A stretch of 64,000 nt of DNA from Dactylosporangium vinaceum (GTDB lineage: Bacteria > Actinomycetota > Actinomycetes > Mycobacteriales > Micromonosporaceae), in the NCBI RefSeq assembly GCF_019904175.1, contig NZ_CP061913.1:434001-498000 (forward strand), written 5' to 3'. Under the pieces are notes generated by a model that worked only from the letters and a program-made list of their open reading frames with translations, was not told where the DNA came from and searched no databases. Below are positions 48,493 to 56,920 of this stretch, piece after piece (the first letter of the stretch is position 1; the number at the start of each line of letters is the position of its first letter). Made by a program: the position numbers and the translations under genes.

Positions 48493-48506
48493 TGAGAGCG
48501 CTTTCA
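48493..48506 (-). promoter_or_regulatory. LacI-family operator of the GH64 gene
   Basis: TGAGAGCGCTTTCA, one pair short of a perfect palindrome, shares the core AGCGCTTTC with the pectate lyase operator. A minus-strand -35 TTGACT (48530-48535) with a weak -10 (GACCCT) places the site just after the transcription start, as at the pectate lyase. Confidence 0.7.
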
Positions 48507-48613
48507 GGGTCGCGGCCAGGAGGAACGCGAGTCAACGGAAGCGAACAAGACCCAACGATCTCTTAAGGATGTGTTGAGATAGACGGGTCTAGAAAACCGT
48601 ACGTACGTCTTGC

Positions 48614-48625
48614 TACTGTGGCGGC
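48614..48625 (+). promoter_or_regulatory. leaderless -10 box of the MFS gene
   Basis: TACTGT (48614-48619) ends 6 nt before ATG 48626. A short palindrome, CGTACGTACG (48598-48607), just upstream could be a repressor site. Confidence 0.5.
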
Positions 48626-49864
48626 ATGCCAACACTGCCTACGGGGGCTCTGCGGCTGCTGGTCCTCATCTCGCTCGTCAACACCACCGGCACCGGACTG
48701 TGGATGGTGTCGAGCGCCATCTACCTCACGCGGTTCGCCGGGCTCTCCATCGCCCAGACCGGCCTCGCCCTCACCCTGACGGGCCTGGTGGGGATGGTGG
48801 CGAGCGCGCCGATGGGCTACGTGGCCGACCGCCTCGGTGCCCGCGAGGTCTTCGTCGCCGGGCTTGTCGTCCAGGCTCTCGGCACGACGGCGTTCATCGC
48901 GGTGCACAACATCTGGGTGTACCTCCTGATCGGCGTCCCGCTCGCCGTGGCCGACGCCGCCCAGCGCGGGGCCAAGGGCGCGGTGATCGGCGGCGCCGTC
49001 CCGCCGGAGGAGCGCGTGCGCACCCGTGCGTACCTCCGCTCCGTCACCAACGTGGGTATCGCCATGGGGTCCGCCCTGGCCGGCGTGGCCCTGGCGGCCG
49101 ACACCCGCTGGGCCTACGTCGCCATGATCCTGGGCGACGCACTGACGTACCTGGTCGCCGCCGCCCTCGCCACCCGCCTCGACCCGATCCCGCGCACCGC
49201 CCACACGCCGGGGGCGCCGCGGCTGACCGCCCTGCGCGACCGGCCGTTCCTGGTGTTCGTCCTGCTCGACGGGCTGATGTCGACGCACTTCGGGCTGTTC
49301 GAGGTCGGGCTGCCGCTGTGGATCGCCCACCGCACCGACGCGCCGACGTGGCTCGTCGCCGTGGTGTACCTGACGAACACCACGGCGGTCGTACTGCTGC
49401 AGGTGCGGGCGGCCCGTGGCACCGACGAGCCCCAGGGGGCCGCCCGGGCCGCCCGCCGCGCCGGGCTGGTCCTGTTCGCGGCCTGCGGCCTGTATGCCCT
49501 CTCCGGCCACGCGAACGGGCTCGTCACCATCGCCCTGCTCATCGCCGGCGCGCTGGTGCACGTGGTCGGCGAGCTGTGGCACTCGGCGTCGGGCTGGGGC
49601 ATCTCGTTCGGCCTGGCCCCGGCCGACAGGCACGGGCAGTACCAGGGGGCGTACGCGATCGGGATGCAGCTCGGGCAGATGCTCGCGCCGGTCATGGTCA
49701 CGACGCTGGTGGTCGGCTGGGGCGACCCCGGCTGGCTGCTGCTCGGGGCCGCCTTCGCCCTGGCCGGCGCGGCGATGCCACCGACGGTCGGCTGGGCGCT
49801 GCGCAACCGGCCCGGCGGCACGGATCAGCCGACACCCAGGCTCGACATGGCGGCCGAGGGGTAG
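48626..49864 (+). CDS. MFS transporter
   Basis: A 412-residue protein with 12 hydrophobic segments in two six-helix halves. The family motif between TM2 and TM3 is GYVADRLGAREVF, and an AKGAVIGGAVPPEERVRTRAY loop follows TM4. It resembles drug-efflux MFS proteins, but no substrate can be named. Its last 40 nt overlap the 3' end of the convergent aldo/keto reductase gene. Confidence 0.9.
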   Translation: MPTLPTGALRLLVLISLVNTTGTGLWMVSSAIYLTRFAGLSIAQTGLALTLTGLVGMVASAPMGYVADRLGAREVFVAGLVVQALGTTAFIAVHNIWVYLLIGVPLAVADAAQRGAKGAVIGGAVPPEERVRTRAYLRSVTNVGIAMGSALAGVALAADTRWAYVAMILGDALTYLVAAALATRLDPIPRTAHTPGAPRLTALRDRPFLVFVLLDGLMSTHFGLFEVGLPLWIAHRTDAPTWLVAVVYLTNTTAVVLLQVRAARGTDEPQGAARAARRAGLVLFAACGLYALSGHANGLVTIALLIAGALVHVVGELWHSASGWGISFGLAPADRHGQYQGAYAIGMQLGQMLAPVMVTTLVVGWGDPGWLLLGAAFALAGAAMPPTVGWALRNRPGGTDQPTPRLDMAAEG

Positions 49865-50784
49865 CGGTCGCCCCGGGCGGAGCCGGCCGGGACCGCCCGC
49901 TCGATCTCGGCCAGGTCCTCGGCGGTCAGGGTCACCGCTGTCGCGGCGAGGGCCTCGGCCAGCCGCTCCCGGGTCCGGGCCCCGATCAGCGGCATGATGC
50001 CGGCGCCCTGCGCGGCGACCCAGGCGATGGCCAGCTGCGCGACGGTGCACCCTTTGGCGTCGGCGACCCGGCGCAGGGCCTCGACAAGGGCCAGGTTGTG
50101 CTCGAGGTTGCCGGGGGAGAAGCGTGGAGTACGGCCGCGGAAATCTCCTGGAGCATTGCGGCCCGGTCGGTAGTGCCCGGAGATCAGCCCGCGGGCCAGC
50201 ACCCCGTAGGCGGTCATGCCGATCCCGAGCTCGTTGAGCGCCGGCAGCACCTCGGCCTCGACGGCCCGCGACACCAGTGAGTACTCGATCTGCAGGTCGG
50301 CCACCGGGTGCACGGCGTGCGCGCGGCGGATCACTGCCGCGTTGACCTCCGAGAGGCCCAGGCGCCGCACGTACCCGGCGTCGATGAGCTCCTTGATCGC
50401 CCCGACCGTCTCCTCGATCGGCACCGCGGGGTCGAGCCGGGCCGGCCGGTACACGTCGATGTAGTCGGTGCCGAGCCGGGCCAGCGAGTGCGCCAGGAAG
50501 TTGTGCACCGCCTCGGGCCGGCTGTCCTGGCCGCCGGGCAGGCCGCTCGGGCTGAGCAGGACGCCGAACTTGACGCTGAGCTCGTAGCTGTCCCGCGGCC
50601 GCCCCTTGAGCGCCTCGGCGAGCAGCATCTCGTTGTGCCCGGCCCCGTAGTGGTCGCTGGTGTCGATGAGCGTGATCCCGGCGTCGAGCGCCGCGTGCAC
50701 CGTCGCGATGCTCTCGTCGCGGTCGGCCGGTCCGTAGGAGCCCGACATGCTCATGGCACCCAGGCCGAGGTTTCGTGTCTGCAT
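49825..50784 (-). CDS. aldo/keto reductase
   Basis: The protein has 319 residues from ATG 50784. The (beta/alpha)8 AKR marks are LIDTSDHYGAGHNEMLLAEA with catalytic Asp and Tyr, the Lys in LSVKFG, GLSEVNAAVI, and the NADPH-binding IPLIGART-like end (MPLIGARTRERLAEAL). The usual catalytic His position reads VYRPARLDP with Ala, a form I associate with an actinobacterial subgroup. It is divergent from an XRE-type regulator that probably controls it, a common pairing in actinomycetes. Confidence 0.9.
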   Translation of the reverse strand: MQTRNLGLGAMSMSGSYGPADRDESIATVHAALDAGITLIDTSDHYGAGHNEMLLAEALKGRPRDSYELSVKFGVLLSPSGLPGGQDSRPEAVHNFLAHSLARLGTDYIDVYRPARLDPAVPIEETVGAIKELIDAGYVRRLGLSEVNAAVIRRAHAVHPVADLQIEYSLVSRAVEAEVLPALNELGIGMTAYGVLARGLISGHYRPGRNAPGDFRGRTPRFSPGNLEHNLALVEALRRVADAKGCTVAQLAIAWVAAQGAGIMPLIGARTRERLAEALAATAVTLTAEDLAEIERAVPAGSARGDRYPSAAMSSLGVG

Positions 50785-50816
50785 GCCCTTCACCGTGCCC
50801 CCGCCGCCCCGTTCGC

Positions 50817-50851
50817 GGGAGCGGAGCGCTCATCGTGGGAGAGCCGCTCCC
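50817..50851. promoter_or_regulatory. inverted repeat between the AKR and XRE genes
   Basis: GGGAGCGG (50817-50824) and CCGCTCCC (50844-50851) face each other across 19 nt in the divergent promoter gap. A possible operator for the XRE-type regulator. Confidence 0.4.
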
Positions 50852-50886
50852 TGGCTGCGCGTCGCCGCGGCAGGGAGGATTGGCTC

Positions 50887-51726
50887 ATGCAGCGTGAGCA
50901 GCTGGCCGACTTCCTGCGCCGCCGTCGCGAGGCCATCCGCCCGGCCGAGGTGGGCATAGCCGACGGCCCCCGCCGCCGCACCACCGGCCTGCGCCGCGAG
51001 GAGGTGGCCCGCCTGGCCGGCATGTCCGTCGACTACGTGGTCCGCCTGGAGCAGGCCCGCAGCAGCCAGCCCTCACCCCAGCTCCTGGCCGCCCTGGCCC
51101 GCGCACTGCGCCTCTCGGAGGACGAGCGCACCCACCTGTTCCACCTGGCCGGCCACCAGCCCCCCGCGGCCGGCACCACGGCCGGCCTGGCCCGCGCCGG
51201 CCTCGTCCGCCTGCTCGACCTGCTGGGCGACAACCCGGCGATGGTCCTGTCCGACCTGGGCGAGGTGCTGGCCCAGAACCGCGCATCGGTCCTGCTCGTC
51301 GGCGACCAGACGGGCTTCACCGGCCTCAGGCGCTTCCTGGCGTACCGCTGGTTCACCGAGCCCGACGCCCGCATCATGCAGCCCGCCATCGACTACGCCG
51401 ACCACGCCCGCCGCCTGGTCGCCGACCTCCGTGCCGCCGCCGGCCGCCGCGCCGGCGACCCCGTCGTGGACAACCTGGTGGCCCGGCTGTCGGCGGCCAG
51501 CGCCGACTTCCGCTCCCTGTGGGCCGAGCACGAGGTGGCCGTGCGGCGCGCCGACCGCAAGACGGCCCTGCACCCGCGCGTCGGCCCGATCGTCCTGGAC
51601 TGCGAAACCCTGATCACCCCGGACCAGGGCCAGGAGCTGGTGGTGCTGACCCCGGCCGACGCCGAGTCCCGCGAACGCCTGGCCCTGCTGATGGTCCTCG
51701 GCGACGAGGAGTTCACCCCGCACTGA
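50887..51726 (+). CDS. XRE-type HTH regulator with MmyB-like ligand domain
   Basis: The protein has 279 residues from ATG 50887 behind GGGAGG. Residues about 5-80 are the HTH (ADFLRRRREAIRPAEVG, then TGLRREEVARLAGMSVDYVV). Residues about 105-275 are the MmyB-like PAS fold (VLAQNRASVLLVGD, then FLAYRWFTEPDAR), which may bind fatty acids or other small molecules. It is divergent from the AKR gene. The 3' end overlaps the convergent TetR gene by 14 nt. Confidence 0.92.
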   Translation: MQREQLADFLRRRREAIRPAEVGIADGPRRRTTGLRREEVARLAGMSVDYVVRLEQARSSQPSPQLLAALARALRLSEDERTHLFHLAGHQPPAAGTTAGLARAGLVRLLDLLGDNPAMVLSDLGEVLAQNRASVLLVGDQTGFTGLRRFLAYRWFTEPDARIMQPAIDYADHARRLVADLRAAAGRRAGDPVVDNLVARLSAASADFRSLWAEHEVAVRRADRKTALHPRVGPIVLDCETLITPDQGQELVVLTPADAESRERLALLMVLGDEEFTPH

Positions 51727-52285
51727 CCTCGGGCGCCAGCCGGGTCGCGAAGGCTTTGATCACGTCCTCGGGGTCGGGGCCGGCGTCGATCGAGGTGGTG
51801 AGCAGGTCCAGGAGCAGGCCGTCCACGGCGTAGTGGAGCAGGGCGATCTCGAAGGCGCCGCCCGGCAGGCCCGTCGTGGCGTGGAAGGCCACGTCCTCGC
51901 GGTAGCCGCGGTGCAGGGTCTCGGCGAGCCGGCGGCCGAGTTCGGGGCGGCGGGCGCCCTCCAGGCGCAGTTCGAACAGGGCGCGCATCAGGTCCGGTTC
52001 GCGGGTGGTGCGGCGGACGATGTCCAGGAGGTGGTCGGCCTGGCTGCGGCCCTTCAGGCCGGTCAGGTCGGCCTCGGTCGGGGCCGTTCTGGCGAAGATC
52101 CGTTCGGCCAGGCCGCTGAGCAGGGCGTCGCGGGAGCGGAAGTAGTTGGAGGCCGTGCCCGCCGGTACGCCGGCCTCCTGGTCCACCGCGCGGTGGGTCA
52201 GGCCGCGGGCGCCGGAGTGGGCGAGGACCCGCAGTCCGGCGTCGGCTAGCAGGTCACGGCGCTGGGGGTTGCTGACCACGGGCAT
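51713..52285 (-). CDS. TetR family regulator
   Basis: The protein has 190 residues from ATG 52285. The N-terminal HTH is LLADAGLRVLAHSGARGLTH to GVPAGTASNYFRSRDALLSG, as in TetR proteins. The helical C-terminal domain has no named ligand. It is divergent from the RibD-like reductase gene, with a perfect palindromic operator over the shared promoter gap, so it most likely represses that gene and perhaps itself. Confidence 0.92.
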   Translation of the reverse strand: MPVVSNPQRRDLLADAGLRVLAHSGARGLTHRAVDQEAGVPAGTASNYFRSRDALLSGLAERIFARTAPTEADLTGLKGRSQADHLLDIVRRTTREPDLMRALFELRLEGARRPELGRRLAETLHRGYREDVAFHATTGLPGGAFEIALLHYAVDGLLLDLLTTSIDAGPDPEDVIKAFATRLAPEVSAG

Positions 52286-52311
52286 CAGGCTAGCACTAAC
52301 CACGACAGGTG

Positions 52312-52342
52312 TTGTACTTTAACCACTACGTCGATAGTGGTT
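52312..52342 (+). promoter_or_regulatory. TetR operator over the RibD-like gene promoter
   Basis: AACCACTA (52321-52328) and TAGTGGTT (52335-52342) form a perfect inverted repeat. A -35 TTGTAC (52312-52317) and a -10 TAGTGG (52335-52340) with 17-bp spacing place the operator across the core promoter. Confidence 0.75.
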
Positions 52343-52363
52343 TACATCTGGAGGCAGTGCGCA

Positions 52364-52936
52364 ATGCGAAAGCTCGTCTACTACGTGGCGGCGACGATCG
52401 ACGGGTTCATCGCCGGGCCCGGCGGGCAGGTCGACTTCTTCCCGTTCGAGGCGGACCTGCAGGAGTTCATCCGGGCCCGATATCCCGAGACGCTCCCGAC
52501 CCATGTGCGCCCGCACGCCGGCATCCCGGACGTCACGCCGAACCTGGTCTTCGACACGCTCGTCATGGGGCGGGCGACGCTCGACCCGGCGCTGCGGGCC
52601 GGGATCTCCAGGCCCTACGCGCACCTGCGGCAGTACACCTTCAGCCGGCGGTTGGACAGCGGCCCGGAGATCGTCGACGGGGACCCCGTCGCGTTCGTGC
52701 GGGAGTTGAAGCGGGAGGACGGGCTGGACATCTGGCTCTGCGGCGGGGGCGACCTCGCCGGGCAGCTGCTGGGCGAGGTCGACGAGCTCGTCATCAAGCT
52801 GAGCCCCGTGATCGCCGGGCAGGGCGTCCCGCTGGTCCGGCGCGGCTTCGAGCCCACGCGCTTCCGGCTGATGTCGGCGACGCCGCTGGAGAGTGGTGTC
52901 GTCGTGCTCACCTACGCGCGGGCGACCGGGGCGTGA
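52364..52936 (+). CDS. RibD C-terminal / dihydrofolate reductase-like protein
   Basis: The protein has 190 residues from ATG 52364 behind GGAGG. The DHFR-like fold opens with LVYYVAATIDGFIAGPGGQV, and the NADPH site is IWLCGGGDLAGQLL. The later strand DELVIKLSPVIAGQGVPLV is typical of stand-alone RibD_C proteins such as YyaP/YwjB, whose substrates are mostly unknown. TetR-type control fits a detoxifying reductase. A likely NADPH-dependent reductase. Confidence 0.9.
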   Translation: MRKLVYYVAATIDGFIAGPGGQVDFFPFEADLQEFIRARYPETLPTHVRPHAGIPDVTPNLVFDTLVMGRATLDPALRAGISRPYAHLRQYTFSRRLDSGPEIVDGDPVAFVRELKREDGLDIWLCGGGDLAGQLLGEVDELVIKLSPVIAGQGVPLVRRGFEPTRFRLMSATPLESGVVVLTYARATGA

Positions 52937-52972
52937 CCGCGAGGAAAATTCCGGTTCGTTACAGTATCAACG

Positions 52973-53398
52973 GTGATCAACCTGAAACGTATCGTTGTGA
53001 GTGCCGTGACCGTGCTGGCCGGCACCGCCATCGGCCTCGTCGCCACCGGGTCGCCGGCGCACGCGGCCACGCCCAAGTGCAACGCGGCCGGGACGCAGAT
53101 GACGCTGCGGGGCGTGCTGCTCGACCTGCCCGTGTACCGGACGGGGTCGAGCAGCACGGTGCTCTGCGGCGTGTACTTCGGCGACCGGGGCGAGGACGTG
53201 ATTGACCTCCAGTGGACGCTCGACTACTGCTACAGCGAGAGGCTGACGCAGGACGGCATCTTCGGCACCGGGACCAAGGCGGCCCTGGTGCGCGCCCAGG
53301 GCCGCGAGCACATCCCGGCCGACGGCTCGTACGGTCCGCAGACCGCCCTGGCCCTCTCCCACCCCCAGCCCGGGCCGGGCGGCTGCGGCAAGCTGTAG
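52973..53398 (+). CDS. small secreted protein with peptidoglycan-binding-like domain
   Basis: A 141-residue protein from GTG 52973. The signal peptide (LKRIVVSAVTVLAGTAIGLV) ends near SPAHAA. The mature part contains VIDLQWTLDYCY, then LTQDGIFGTGTKAALVRAQG and ADGSYGPQTALALS, the D-G-x-F/Y-G-x-x-T pattern of PG_binding_1 domains, with four cysteines. It probably sits in the wall. No partner is evident. Confidence 0.8.
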   Translation: MINLKRIVVSAVTVLAGTAIGLVATGSPAHAATPKCNAAGTQMTLRGVLLDLPVYRTGSSSTVLCGVYFGDRGEDVIDLQWTLDYCYSERLTQDGIFGTGTKAALVRAQGREHIPADGSYGPQTALALSHPQPGPGGCGKL

Positions 53399-53408
53399 CC
53401 GGGCCGCG

Positions 53409-54635
53409 TCAGCCCTTGACGCCGGCCTGATCCTCGCTTGTCGCGGTGGCCGGCAGCGGCTTGATGGCGTTGGCGATCATCGCCGCCAGCGCCACCAGGA
53501 CGGTGACCGCGACAAGCGACTTGACCACCGTGAAGTGGTCGCCCAGGAAGCCGATGAGCGGTGGGCCGCCCAGGAACGCGCAGTAGCCGATCGACGCGAC
53601 GACGCTCACCCGCGGCGCGGCGAAGCGGGGGTCGTCCGAGGCGGCGCTCATGCCGACCGGGAAGCCCAGTGACGTGCCCAGGCCCCACAGCAGCGCGCCG
53701 AGGAAGGCGGTCAGCACGTTCGGGCCGAAGATGAACAGGGCCAGGCCGGCGACCGTGATCACGGCGAGGGTGCGCAGGACCGGCACGCGGCCGTAGCGGT
53801 CGAGCAGGTCGGGGCCGAACCAGCGGCCGGCGGTCATGGCGGCCAGGAAGACCGCGAAGGCCAGGGTGCCGACCGCGGCCGACGTCCGGTACCCGTCGAT
53901 CATCGAGATGCTTATCCAGTCGATGCCGGTACCTTCGGCGAGCGCGAACGCCAGCACGAAGACCCCGACGAGCAGGGTCCGCGGCTCGCGCCAGAAGCGC
54001 AGGGTGTGCCGCAGGCCGCCGCCCTCGGCGGGGGCGGACTCGGCGGCACCGTCGGGCATGAAGTTGCGCACGGCGTAGATGGTGCTGACGCCGACGACCA
54101 TCGCGGTCAGGGCGAGATGGAGCGTGACGGGCACGTGGGTCGTCACCATGAGGGCGCCCAGGAGCGCGCCCGCGACGGTACCGATGCTGAACCCGGCATG
54201 AAAACGGGCCATGATGGAGCGGCCGACCGCTCGCTCGACGACGGCGCCCTGCACGTTCATGGCCACATCCCAGGCGCCGTTGGCGAACCCGAACAGCAGC
54301 AGGCTCGGCACGACCAGGGCGACGCCGAAGTGGTACCCGGATGCGGCCCCGGCCAGGGCTACAGCCAGCAGTGCGGCCATCGCGGCGACCGTCTTGCGGG
54401 AGCCGAAGCGGGCCACGATGTGCCCGGAGCCGACGAGCGCGACGATCGAGCCGGCCGCGAGGGACAGCAGGACCAGGCCGAGCTTGGACGGGGAGAGGTG
54501 CAGCGCGTCGCGGATCTGCGGGATGCGCGAGGCCCAGCTGGCGGCGGCGACGCCGGACCAGAGGAAGGCGGCGTACGTGGCCCGGGTGGCCGCGCGGGCC
54601 TGGGTCTCGGCGGCGGTCGGGGTGACTGTGATCAT
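53409..54635 (-). CDS. MFS transporter, third gene of a TetR-regulated operon
   Basis: The protein has 408 residues from ATG 54635 (ATGA overlap with the TetR stop). Twelve hydrophobic segments; the TM2-TM3 loop is GHIVARFGSRKTVAAMAAL, and TM5 has GFSIGTVAGALLGALMV. It resembles the FucP/YbjJ-type group (NGAWDVAMNVQGAVVE). Export or import of sugars or drugs cannot be distinguished. The longer frame to 55385 is the shadow of the TetR gene. Confidence 0.9.
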   Translation of the reverse strand: MITVTPTAAETQARAATRATYAAFLWSGVAAASWASRIPQIRDALHLSPSKLGLVLLSLAAGSIVALVGSGHIVARFGSRKTVAAMAALLAVALAGAASGYHFGVALVVPSLLLFGFANGAWDVAMNVQGAVVERAVGRSIMARFHAGFSIGTVAGALLGALMVTTHVPVTLHLALTAMVVGVSTIYAVRNFMPDGAAESAPAEGGGLRHTLRFWREPRTLLVGVFVLAFALAEGTGIDWISISMIDGYRTSAAVGTLAFAVFLAAMTAGRWFGPDLLDRYGRVPVLRTLAVITVAGLALFIFGPNVLTAFLGALLWGLGTSLGFPVGMSAASDDPRFAAPRVSVVASIGYCAFLGGPPLIGFLGDHFTVVKSLVAVTVLVALAAMIANAIKPLPATATSEDQAGVKG

Positions 54636-55177
54636 GAGGTTCCGATCGTTCGGTCGACGACCGTCCGGATGTCCTGGCGGGACACCGGGCCGGTCGACAG
54701 GGTCTTGTGCATGACCAGGCCCTCGATCAGGGCGTCGATGCCCCGGGCCGTGGTCGGGTCGACGAACCGCTCCAGCACGGCCCGGCTCGCGCGCATCCAG
54801 GTCTCGGTGACCTCGCGCAGCGCCGGCTCCCGCAGGGCGGCCAGGTACAGCTCGTAGGCGATCGCCCAGTCGGCGCCGCTCGCCCCGGCGTCGCCGTCGA
54901 TGAGGTCGGTGACCGCCTCGACGAGCTGCTCGCGGTCCTGGACCCCGCGGAAGTGCGCCTCGTAGGTCACCGACATCCGCTCGGCGTGGCGCCGGAACGC
55001 CTGGCACCGCAGGTCCTCGAGGCTCGTGAAGTGGTAGGTGAGCGACCCCAGCGGCACGTCGGCGGCCTTGGCGATGAGCCGGTGCGTGGTGCCGGCGACC
55101 CCGTGCTCGGCGATTACCGCAATCGCCGCGTCGATGATGCGATCCTTGCGATCGGGGTCGTGCCGCCGGACGGACAT
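54632..55177 (-). CDS. TetR family regulator, middle gene of the operon
   Basis: The protein has 181 residues from ATG 55177. The HTH reads RIIDAAIAVIAEHGVAGTTH, then ADVPLGSLTYHFTSLEDLR. It starts 2 nt after the acetyltransferase stop and overlaps the MFS start, so all three are one transcript. The palindrome in front of the first gene is its likely target, giving a self-limiting cassette. Confidence 0.92.
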   Translation of the reverse strand: MSVRRHDPDRKDRIIDAAIAVIAEHGVAGTTHRLIAKAADVPLGSLTYHFTSLEDLRCQAFRRHAERMSVTYEAHFRGVQDREQLVEAVTDLIDGDAGASGADWAIAYELYLAALREPALREVTETWMRASRAVLERFVDPTTARGIDALIEGLVMHKTLSTGPVSRQDIRTVVDRTIGTS

Positions 55178-55179
55178 CG

Positions 55180-55737
55180 TTACAGCTCGCGGACGACGCG
55201 CGCGGGGTTGCCCACCGCGACGACGTTTGCCGGCAGGTCCTTGACGACCACCGCACCCGCCCCGACCACGGTGTTCGCGCCGATCGTGACGCCCGGGCCG
55301 ACGATGACCCCGCCGCCGAGCCAGACGTTGTCCCCGATGGTGATCGGCGACCCCGCCTCCCACTTGTCCCGCCGCTGCTGCGCATCCACCGGATGCCACG
55401 CCGTCAGCAGCTGCACGTTGGTGGCGATCTGCACGTCGTCGCCGATCGTCACCCGGGCGACGTCGAGGCAGATGAAGCCGAAGTTCACAAAGCTGCGAGC
55501 CCCGAAGAAGGTCTGGTACCCGTAGTCGAACTGCACGGGCGTGCGGATCTCGGTCTCCTCGCCGAGCCCACCGAGCAGCTCGGTGAGCAGCTTGCGCTTG
55601 CCCTCGCCGTCCGACGCCGGGAGCGCGTTGATCCGCCGCGTGAGGTCCTGCGCCCGCAGATAGTCCCGCCCGATCTCAGCATCGGCGATGTACAGCTCCC
55701 CGTCGAGCATCCGCTGCCGCATGGACTTCTCGGTCAT
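55180..55737 (-). CDS. sugar O-acetyltransferase (maltose/NodL type)
   Basis: The protein has 185 residues from ATG 55737. The N-terminal Mac domain (MTEKSMRQRMLDGELYIA) is followed by a left-handed beta-helix of hexapeptide repeats. The catalytic His is in LLTAWHPVDAQQRRD, and the end GNPARVVREL is typical of Maa/LacA/NodL acetyltransferases, which transfer acetyl from acetyl-CoA to sugars. It is first in the operon with TetR and MFS genes. Confidence 0.93.
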   Translation of the reverse strand: MTEKSMRQRMLDGELYIADAEIGRDYLRAQDLTRRINALPASDGEGKRKLLTELLGGLGEETEIRTPVQFDYGYQTFFGARSFVNFGFICLDVARVTIGDDVQIATNVQLLTAWHPVDAQQRRDKWEAGSPITIGDNVWLGGGVIVGPGVTIGANTVVGAGAVVVKDLPANVVAVGNPARVVREL

Positions 55738-55738
55738 G

Positions 55739-55752
55739 TGTACAAACGTACA
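55739..55752 (-). promoter_or_regulatory. TetR operator TGTACAAACGTACA
   Basis: A perfect palindrome of two 5-bp arms (TGTAC/GTACA) around 4 nt, starting 2 nt before the acetyltransferase ATG. Its form is typical of TetR operators. Confidence 0.75.
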
Positions 55753-55897
55753 TTGCCGCACCGGGGTCTGTATACGGCTTTTCTTTACCGATATTGAAAG
55801 ATCGGAGCGCGCGGCTCACAACTGCCCGGGCGCCTCGATCAGGCTTCCACCCTCGTCGGTGCGGCCCAGCTGCACCGGTCCGGCGCGGGCTGCTCGG

Positions 55898-56847
55898 CTG
55901 GACGATCTATTCCAAGGGTTTAGTGGTCGTGGGCGGTCAGGGATCGCATGATCGGCTGGCCGGTGTGCCAGTTGTGCCAGATCGGCGGTCATGGCCAGGA
56001 CTCGCTGCAGGACTCGGACGGCGACGCCGGCAGCGGTCCGGCCGCCGTGGCGTTCGAGGTCGAGTTGGCCTTGGAGGGTCTGGTTGACGGACTCGATGTT
56101 CTGCCGGACTGCTCGTAGCAGGGTCCGGCCGGGGCGTGGTGGTTCGGTGCGGTATGCGGGCCGGATGACGTCGATGTTGTGGTCGCGTTGAGCCAGGTTT
56201 CGGTGATCCGGTCGCGGTGGCCCTTGTCGACGACCAGGATCAGGCCGTTCGGGTGGTGGAACATGTTCGGCTGCAACGAGATCAGGTCGATGGGGATGTC
56301 GCGTTCGTCGGTATTGGGGTTGGTGAGGGCGAACGCGAAGGGTAGTTCGTGGACGGTGGTGACGAGGTGCAGGCCCCAGAACGGTCGGCAGTGGGGGGCG
56401 CAGTAGCCGTATCCGGCCCAGCCGGCGAGGTCGGAGCGTGTGACGGTCTCGTGGGAGGTGCCGCACTGCACGGGGGCGGAGTCGGCGATGCGGACCGGGT
56501 GCTGCCACAGGTCGGTGTCGGCGGCGAGGACGGCGATGCAGTGCGCGAGTTGGGTGATCAGGGCTCGGAGGCGTTTATTGTGTCCGGGCTGTTTGGGTAG
56601 TTGTGGGAGGAGATGTCCGATGGCTTTGCGGCGGCTCGGATCCAGCGGTTCTCGTTGTGGTGGCCGAGGAGGACCTGCGGGACCGCGACGGTGATCAGTT
56701 CGTCGTCGATCTTCACCTAGAGTGCGGTGGCGAGGGTGTCCAGATCGACGTGCACGTGGCCTCCATGGTCTCGTTGCTCAGCAACGTCGATCTTGGAGAC
56801 CCTCGCCTTCGTTCGCAGCCCCGTACCCCTTGGAATGGATCGTCTAG
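55898..56847. mobile_element. degenerate insertion sequence with 21-bp inverted ends
   Basis: The left end CTGGACGATCTATTCCAAGGG (55898-55918) and the right end (56827-56847) match as inverted repeats at 19 of 21 positions. They enclose 950 bp with one broken transposase gene on the minus strand. No target duplication is obvious. The size and transposase phrases suggest an IS982/IS4-like element. Confidence 0.8.
55920..56755 (-). pseudogene. transposase pseudogene (IS982/IS4-like)
   Basis: The gene begins near GTG 56755 (HVDLDTLATAL), then meets an in-frame TAG where a Tyr codon would be expected before VKIDDEL. Frame changes follow: the middle reads PFWGLHLVTTVHELPFAFAL, then the frame shifts so that VRQNIESVNQTLQGQLDLER appears, and a last shift gives WHNWHTGQPIMRSLTAHDH before TAA at 55920. 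With one stop and at least two or three frameshifts it is inactive. Confidence 0.85.
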
Positions 56848-56920
56848 GGCGGAGATGGACACCATGCGCCGGCCGGCCCCCGGCTCCGGCTCGGCGGCCG
56901 GCGTCGCCGCAGGATGCTCA

